A stretch of 18,715 nt of DNA from an uncultured Luteimonas sp. (GTDB taxonomy: Bacteria; Pseudomonadota; Gammaproteobacteria; Xanthomonadales; Xanthomonadaceae). Below the pieces are notes generated by a model. The model was given only the letters and a program-made list of their open reading frames with translations, did no database searches and was not told the DNA's origin. Of the stretch, positions 13,963-18,715 are shown in pieces (the first letter of the stretch is position 1; each line of letters opens with the position of its first letter). The stretch is from NCBI GenBank assembly GCA_938008415.1, contig CALLKI010000094.1:1-18715 (forward strand), given 5' to 3'. The position numbers were made by a program, and so were the translations under genes.

Positions 13963-16740
13963 ATGGATCCGCGGGAACTGTCGCTCTGGCAGGAGGCGGA
14001 CGTGCTGCTCGACCGCCTGCTCGACCTGCCGGAGCAGCAGCGGCGCGCGGCGCTGGAAAGCTGGACGGTGCCGGACGCGGTGCGCGAGCGGGTCCTGCGC
14101 CTGCTCGCGGCGCACGAGAGCGGCGGCATGCTCGACAGCCCGCCCGCGGTGCCGGCCGACATGCCGCAGGACGACCTGTCCGGGCGCGTGCTCGGGCGCT
14201 GGCGGCTGCTGTCGCGCATCGGCGAGGGCGGTATGGCCGTGGTGTACCGGGCGGTGTCGGTCGAGCCCCCGCTGGACCAGGAGGCCGCGGTCAAGATCCT
14301 GGCGCTCGGCAGCCTGGCGCGTGACCCGCTGGGACGCTCGCTGGCGCGGGAGCAGGCGTTGCTGGCGCGGCTGCGGCATCCGTTCATCGCGCCGTTCCAC
14401 GAGGCCGGCATCGCCGCCGACGGCACGCCGTGGCTGGCGATGGGCCTGGTCGAGGGCGAACGCATCGACGCCTGGTGCGACCGCACCGGCGCCGACGTCC
14501 GCACCCGGGTACGGCTGGTCCTGGACGTGGCCGACGCGGTCGCGTACGCGCACCGCAACCTGGTGATCCACCGCGACATCAAGCCGTCGAACGTGCTGGT
14601 GGACGACGGCGGGCGCGTGCGCCTGCTCGACTTCGGCATCGGCCAGCTGCTCGACATCGACGGCGAGCGCACCGCGACGGCTATGCGCGCGCTCACGCCG
14701 GGATACGCGGCGCCGGAGCAGTTCACCGGCGAACCGCCGAGCACCGCGGTGGACGTGTACGGGCTCGGCGCCCTGCTGTACCGCCTGCTGACCGGGAAGG
14801 CGCCGCCGCCGCCCGATGGCGTGCCCTGGCCGGGGGCGCGCGAGGCCGCGGCCGGGACGCCGCGGCGGCGCCTGCGCGGCGACCTGCAGACCATCGTCGG
14901 GAAGGCGTTGGCGGCGCGCCCGCAGGACCGCTACGCCAGCGTGGACGCCCTCGCCGAGGACCTGCGCCGTTGGCTGGAGCAGCGCCCGATCCTCGCCCGC
15001 GGCCCGGGCCCCGGTTACCGGCTGCGCCTGTTCGTGCGCCGCAACCGGCTGGCGGTCGGCGCGGGCCTGGCCCTGCTGCTGGCGCTGGCCGCCGGCGTGG
15101 CCGGCACGTTGTGGCAGGCGCGCCGTGCCACCGAGCAGGCGGCCCTGGCCGAGGCCGCCGCGGCGCGCGCGCGCGCGCAGTCCGCCTACCTCGACGCCCT
15201 GCTCGAGGACCTGGTGGCGCCGACCACGCCCGGCGCGGCGCGGCGCGACACCGGCGAACTCATCCGCGTCGCCGCCGAACGCGCCGGCCGCGAACTGGCC
15301 GCGCAGCCCGACGCGCTGGCCGCGGTGGAAACCTCGCTGGCGGAGGTGGCCGGCCGCGCCGGTTACACGTCGCTGGCGCTGTCGCTGGCCGAATCGGCGC
15401 ATGACCGCCTGGCATCCCTCGCCGGCGCGGATGCCGGGGCATCCGCGCACGCGAAGATCACGCTGGCCAACCTGCTGTCCAGGGCCGATCCACCCGATCC
15501 CGCGCGCGCCCGCGCGCTCGTGCAGGAGGCGCTCGAGCAGCTGCGCGGTGAGACCTCGCGAAGCGACGTGCGCGTGCAGGGACTGGTCGAGCTGGCCGTG
15601 CTCCGCGGCAACGCGGACGAAGTGGACGAGGCCGCCGCCCTGCTCGACGAGGGCCGGGAACTGTGCCGCGGGCTGCCCGCCGACGAACCGCACTGCGACC
15701 GCCTGCTGCTGACCTACGGTTCGCTGCTGTACCGCATCGGCCGCCATGGCCCGGCTGCGGACCTGTTGCAGGAACTGGTGGACGAACGCACCCGCCGCCT
15801 CGGCGCGGACCATGTGTCCACCCTGTTCGCGCGCACCCTGCAGGCGCAGAACATGCTGCGCGCGGGCCAGCCGCGCGAGGCCCGCGCGGCCTTCGAGGCG
15901 GTCCTGACGGCGCAGCGGGAGGCCTACGGCAGGCCGACCGCGGACACCCTGCGCACGCTCGAGGGACTGACCGAGGCCACGATGGCCTCGAGTGACCTGG
16001 GCGGCGCGCGCCGGTACGCGCAGCTGCTGCTCGAGGAGGCGCGGGCGGTGGATGGCGACGCCTCGCAGAGCGTGGCGATGGCCTGGAGCGTGATCGGCAC
16101 CATCGCCTTCGCCGACGGCGATTACGCCGCCGCCGTGGAGGCGCACACCGAGGGCAGGCGCCTGTATGCCATGGCGTATGGCGCGGATTCGCTGGCCACC
16201 CTGATCATGGCCGGCAACGTCGCCGACGCGCTGCGCGAGAACGGGTCCGCGGCCGAATCCCTGGCCATGGGCCGGCGGTTGCTGCGGGAACTGGAGCAGC
16301 GCTTCCCCGCGTATGGCGTGCACATCGCCGCCCGGCTCAGCAATGCCGGGCGCAGCCTGGTGTACCTCGGGCGCGCGCAGGAGGCCCTGCCGCTGTACGA
16401 GCGCGCGGTCGCGCTGTACCGGGAGCACGTCCCGCAGGGTTACAGCCACCACGTCGTCGCCGCCTACCATGCCGACGCGCTGCGCGCGGCGGGCCGCCTC
16501 GGCGAGGCGCGGGACATGGCGCGCGAGGCGCTGGCGCAGCTGCGCGCGGTCCTGGGCGACGAACACCGCTTCGTCTGGGAGGCGCTCGCCGCCCACGTCG
16601 CGGCCGCGTGCGCCTCGCCCGCGGCGCCGGACTGTGCCGGCGCGGCCGCCGAGGCGCGCGCCGCGCTGCGCCACCCGGCCATCCCGGGCCATCCGGCCAG
16701 GCTGCTGCGGCGCGCGCTGGCCGGCGCCGGGCGGGCCTGA
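13963..16740 (+). CDS. Transmembrane Ser/Thr protein kinase with TPR-like C-terminal sensor region
   Basis: The 925-residue protein has a helical N-terminus (1-70) and a Hanks-type kinase domain (about 78-340). Visible parts are Gly-loop IGEGGMAVVY (86-95), catalytic Lys111, helix-C Glu130, HRDIKPSN (203-210) with Asp205, DFG (223-225) and APE (250-252), so it should be active. A single membrane helix (about 363-384, LAVGAGLALLLALAAGVAGTL) is followed by an Ala/Arg coiled segment (386-415). A long helical region rich in TPR-like pairs to the C-terminus (for example AQEALPLYERAVALYREHVP) is predicted to be periplasmic. Its ATG follows the sigma stop with no spacing, and GGGGGG is the probable Shine-Dalgarno. 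It is the likely partner kinase of the sigma factor: outer TPR domain senses, inner domain phosphorylates. The ligand is unknown. Confidence 0.93.
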   Translation: MDPRELSLWQEADVLLDRLLDLPEQQRRAALESWTVPDAVRERVLRLLAAHESGGMLDSPPAVPADMPQDDLSGRVLGRWRLLSRIGEGGMAVVYRAVSVEPPLDQEAAVKILALGSLARDPLGRSLAREQALLARLRHPFIAPFHEAGIAADGTPWLAMGLVEGERIDAWCDRTGADVRTRVRLVLDVADAVAYAHRNLVIHRDIKPSNVLVDDGGRVRLLDFGIGQLLDIDGERTATAMRALTPGYAAPEQFTGEPPSTAVDVYGLGALLYRLLTGKAPPPPDGVPWPGAREAAAGTPRRRLRGDLQTIVGKALAARPQDRYASVDALAEDLRRWLEQRPILARGPGPGYRLRLFVRRNRLAVGAGLALLLALAAGVAGTLWQARRATEQAALAEAAAARARAQSAYLDALLEDLVAPTTPGAARRDTGELIRVAAERAGRELAAQPDALAAVETSLAEVAGRAGYTSLALSLAESAHDRLASLAGADAGASAHAKITLANLLSRADPPDPARARALVQEALEQLRGETSRSDVRVQGLVELAVLRGNADEVDEAAALLDEGRELCRGLPADEPHCDRLLLTYGSLLYRIGRHGPAADLLQELVDERTRRLGADHVSTLFARTLQAQNMLRAGQPREARAAFEAVLTAQREAYGRPTADTLRTLEGLTEATMASSDLGGARRYAQLLLEEARAVDGDASQSVAMAWSVIGTIAFADGDYAAAVEAHTEGRRLYAMAYGADSLATLIMAGNVADALRENGSAAESLAMGRRLLRELEQRFPAYGVHIAARLSNAGRSLVYLGRAQEALPLYERAVALYREHVPQGYSHHVVAAYHADALRAAGRLGEARDMAREALAQLRAVLGDEHRFVWEALAAHVAAACASPAAPDCAGAAAEARAALRHPAIPGHPARLLRRALAGAGRA
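15163..15178 (+). repeat. (GC)8 dinucleotide run in the kinase gene
   Basis: Sixteen bases of alternating G and C encode the Ala-Arg-Ala-Arg stretch just after the membrane helix. It is a potential slippage or Z-DNA site; a two-base change would frameshift the kinase and remove its TPR region. Confidence 0.6.
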
Positions 16741-16776
16741 GCGCCCTGTCAGTTCCGTTCCCCGGATTGCGGATGC

Positions 16777-16800
16777 GATGGCAGGGATCACCGTGCCATC
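16777..16800. promoter_or_regulatory. Inverted repeat upstream of small secreted protein gene
   Basis: GATGGCA (16777-16783) and TGCCATC (16794-16800) are separated by 10 bp, in the 102-bp gap between the kinase and the next gene. There is no T tract, so an operator-like site is as likely as a terminator. No clear sigma70 promoter is visible in this gap. Confidence 0.35.
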
Positions 16801-16842
16801 ACCCGCGGCGTGCCAGCGTCGCCGGGCACAGGAGGAACGACC

Positions 16843-17358
16843 ATGCGCAAATCCATCCCGGTTCTTCTGCCGCTCCTGCTCGCCGCGGCGTCCGCGTCGG
16901 CCGGCGATACCTGCCTGGTCGGCAGCTGGCAGCCGCAGGGCAACGCCTTCGCCGAATGGATGCAGCGCCGCAACCCCGGCCTGCGGATCCAGTTCCAGCA
17001 GGAAAGCGCGCGCTACGAGTTCCGTGCCGACGGCACCTACGTGGCCGACGTGCGCGGCACGGCCAGCGCCAGCCGCGGCGGCGGGATCGCCGCGATGGCC
17101 GGCGGCCGCTTCGGCGGCAGCGGCCGCTGGAGCACCTCCGGCGACACCCTGACCCTGACCCCGGGCGAGGACCGCACCGACGCGGACCTCGAGGTCCGGC
17201 GCCAGGGCGCGGCGGTGTCGCGGATGAAGCTGCCTGCGGGCGCGAACCGTCCGCAGACCTGGGGCTACCGCTGCAGCGGCGACCGGCTGGAGATGAGGAT
17301 GACGATGCCGGGCACCGACGACGTGGTGGTCCAGCCCTACGTCCGCGAGCGGGGCTGA
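16843..17358 (+). CDS. Small secreted protein, possibly lipocalin-like
   Basis: The 171-residue product has a clean signal peptide (MRKSIPVLLPLLLAAASASA, cleavage after residue 20). The mature part begins GDTCLVGSWQPQG. The Cys near the start (Cys24) and a second Cys in YRCSGD could form a disulfide. Alternating polar/hydrophobic strands with turns (YEFRADGTYVAD, GRWSTSGDTLTL, DRLEMRM) and the (V/G)-G-(S/T)-W opening suggest a small beta-barrel of the lipocalin-like 'GTW' type, but I cannot assign a family. I chose ATG 16843 because AGGAGG (16830-16835) is 7 nt before it and a signal peptide follows. It is probably co-transcribed with the lipoprotein gene 4 bp downstream. Confidence 0.82.
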   Translation: MRKSIPVLLPLLLAAASASAGDTCLVGSWQPQGNAFAEWMQRRNPGLRIQFQQESARYEFRADGTYVADVRGTASASRGGGIAAMAGGRFGGSGRWSTSGDTLTLTPGEDRTDADLEVRRQGAAVSRMKLPAGANRPQTWGYRCSGDRLEMRMTMPGTDDVVVQPYVRERG

Positions 17359-17362
17359 GGCC

Positions 17363-18127
17363 ATGGCGCGGCATGCACGGGTCCGCGCGGCATGGCTGCT
17401 GCCATGCTGCCTGCTGGCCGCCTGTGGCGGACCGCAACAGGCTCCCGGCGGTTTCGCCGGGCCGCCGGAGGAAGGATCCCCGGCGGCCACGGCACCCGGA
17501 GGGCTCCCGCAGCAGGTGCTCGAACGCAATTTCCAGGCCGCGCTGCAGGGCGTGCAGTCGCCCGCCTGCCTGCGCCGCGACCAGGAAGCCTGGGAAGCGC
17601 GAACGCGGCAGTCCTGCGGCGGCGACGCGGCCTGCCTCGACCGTTCCCGCATCGCGCGCGCCCGCCTGTTCGAAGGCCTGCTGCCGGGCGCGCTGCTGGA
17701 TGATGGAGCCGGTGCGCAGGCGGACGACGACGACGGCGCGCGCCTGATTGCCGTCGTCGGCAACGACCCCGGGGCCGACGGCAGGGAAGCGGAGGCGGAG
17801 GGCCGCCCCTATGAAAGCGAGGGGGGCTTCCTGCTGGCCGGCGACGGGTTCGACGCCGGGGCCTTCGCGGAGTTCGAGTCCATGCTCGGCGACGAGGACG
17901 CGCTGCGCGCGCGCTACGGCGACGGGCCGGTCGTGTTCGAAGGACTGCGGGCCACCCTGTCCGCGGAACCGTTCGACGGGGCGGGGCTCGCGGTGATCGA
18001 GTCGGTGGCGGTGCGCGGCGGATCCCTGCGCGTGCGCGGCACCGCGGCGTACGACGCCGACGGCGTGCCCGCCTTCGGTGGCGACGGCTGCCTGTTCGTG
18101 TACGAGGTCGCGGCGCCCGCGCGCTGA
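17363..18127 (+). CDS. Lipoprotein with LprI-like cysteine segment, function unknown
   Basis: The 254-residue product has a lipoprotein signal with lipobox LAAC and lipidated Cys21. Residues 66-105 read SPACLRRDQEAWEARTRQSC, then a CL pair and a basic helix. The spacing C...W...R...C.....CL...R resembles the N-terminal domain of the lysozyme inhibitor LprI family (disulfide-bonded helical hairpin); this is a tentative match. The C-terminal part is acidic (DDDDGAR near 121) and likely beta-rich, with a last Cys at 243. It starts 4 bp after the stop of the previous gene, giving a two-gene unit of envelope proteins downstream of the sigma/kinase pair. It converges on tatD with only 6 bp between stops. 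Confidence 0.8.
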   Translation: MARHARVRAAWLLPCCLLAACGGPQQAPGGFAGPPEEGSPAATAPGGLPQQVLERNFQAALQGVQSPACLRRDQEAWEARTRQSCGGDAACLDRSRIARARLFEGLLPGALLDDGAGAQADDDDGARLIAVVGNDPGADGREAEAEGRPYESEGGFLLAGDGFDAGAFAEFESMLGDEDALRARYGDGPVVFEGLRATLSAEPFDGAGLAVIESVAVRGGSLRVRGTAAYDADGVPAFGGDGCLFVYEVAAPAR

Positions 18128-18133
18128 GGCGCG

Positions 18134-18715
18134 TCAGGCCGCGCCGGGCAGGCGGAAGAAGGCGCGGGCGGTCGCGGTGGTCGCGGCCGCGGTGGCCTCC
18201 GGATCCTCGCCGCGGTCGCGCGCCAGTTCCCGCACGATGTGCGGCAGGTACATCGGCTCGTTGCGCCGGTCCTTCGGCATCGGGTCCAGGGAGCGCGGCA
18301 GCAGGTAGGGCGCGTCGGTCTCGACCATCAGCCGGTTCGCCGGGATGTCCTTCACGATTTCGCGCAGGTGGCGGCCGCGGCGTTCGTCGCACAGCCAGCC
18401 GGTGATGCCGACGTGCCAGTCGTGGTCGAGGTAGTCGTACAACTCCTCGCGGGTGCCGGTGAAGCAGTGCACCACCGCCGGCCCGATCCGGCCCTCGAAG
18501 CCGCGCATGATCGCCATGAAGTCCTCGTGCGCGTCGCGCTGGTGCAGGAACAGCGGCCTGGGATTGCCGGCGGCGGCAAGGTCCGCGGCGATCTCCAGCT
18601 GGCGCTCGAACGCCTTGCGCTGGGCCGGGCGCGGCGAGAAGTCGCGGAAGTAGTCCAGGCCGCACTCGCCCACCGCCACCACCTCCGGGTGCCGGTGCAG
18701 CTCGCGCAGCTCCGC
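18134..18715 (-). CDS. tatD: TatD family metal-dependent DNase (5' end beyond right edge)
   Basis: The window holds the C-terminal 193 codons; the frame is open to the last base (reading AELRELHRHPEVVAVGECGL at the edge). TatD is a TIM-barrel 3'-5' exonuclease of the amidohydrolase type. Metal-site motifs visible are GECGLDY (Glu), FLHQRDAHEDF (His), VVHCFTGTREEL (His) and ETDAPYLLP (Asp). SLDPMPKDRRNEPMYLPHIV matches the C-terminal region of E. coli TatD closely, more so than YcfH or YjjV. The missing N-terminus should carry the first metal ligands (HxH). It is not linked to tatABC genes in this window. Confidence 0.92.
   Translation of the reverse strand, partial: AELRELHRHPEVVAVGECGLDYFRDFSPRPAQRKAFERQLEIAADLAAAGNPRPLFLHQRDAHEDFMAIMRGFEGRIGPAVVHCFTGTREELYDYLDHDWHVGITGWLCDERRGRHLREIVKDIPANRLMVETDAPYLLPRSLDPMPKDRRNEPMYLPHIVRELARDRGEDPEATAAATTATARAFFRLPGAA

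Noticed and set aside
13240..17763. Stop-free 1507-codon frame on the minus strand across the sigma and kinase genes
   Set aside because: Low-complexity Arg/Gly/Gln/Ala product with no domain. It is the antisense shadow of GC-rich codon use in strongly supported plus-strand genes.

Overview
The window is GC-rich chromosomal DNA from a gammaproteobacterium, most likely a member of the Xanthomonadaceae (Lysobacter / Luteimonas / Pseudoxanthomonas type). I infer this from very high GC at third codon positions, the oriC-side order dnaA (leftward) / rpmH-rnpA-yidC-mnmE (rightward), and the look of the encoded proteins. No database search was possible. I see no tRNA, rRNA, CRISPR array, insertion sequence or phage gene.

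Layout. (1) 1-4623, core origin-proximal block: the 5' two-fifths or so of dnaA on the minus strand, a short intergenic region with one perfect DnaA box and a good sigma70 promoter, then rpmH, rnpA, yidC and mnmE. (2) 4624-5807: a lipoprotein with a long coiled coil and a C-terminal TonB-like domain, closed by a bidirectional terminator. (3) 5833-9264, minus strand: a tightly packed operon of a secreted TAP-like alpha/beta-hydrolase lipoprotein, a NatA-type ABC ATPase and a NatB-type permease. (4) 9461-10213, minus strand: a ferredoxin-NADP reductase that probably starts at TTG. (5) 10305-12058: a YadG/YadH-type ABC-2 exporter pair with a 4-nt overlap. (6) 12103-13119, minus strand: a secreted protein of unknown function with three copies of an internal motif. 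(7) 13414-16740: an ECF sigma factor followed with no gap by a transmembrane Ser/Thr kinase with a TPR-like C-terminal region. (8) 16843-18127: a small secreted protein and a lipoprotein with an LprI-like cysteine segment. (9) 18134 to the right edge, minus strand: tatD, lacking its 5' end.

How the genes work together. The first block serves replication initiation, translation, tRNA processing and modification, and membrane-protein insertion. The most interesting unit is the sigma factor/kinase pair. The sigma factor has Thr-Pro-Thr-Met where ordinary ECF factors carry the acidic Asp-Ala-Glu-Asp motif used for RNA polymerase contact, no anti-sigma gene is adjacent, and the kinase has all catalytic residues. 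This matches the published ECF43-type scheme (EcfP/PknT of Vibrio) in which phosphorylation of the sigma factor itself switches it on. Two envelope-protein genes lie directly downstream and are plausible but unproven targets or co-operon members. The sigma upstream region is unusual: a 16-bp perfect palindrome, overlapping alternative hairpins, and three G runs abutting the start codon.
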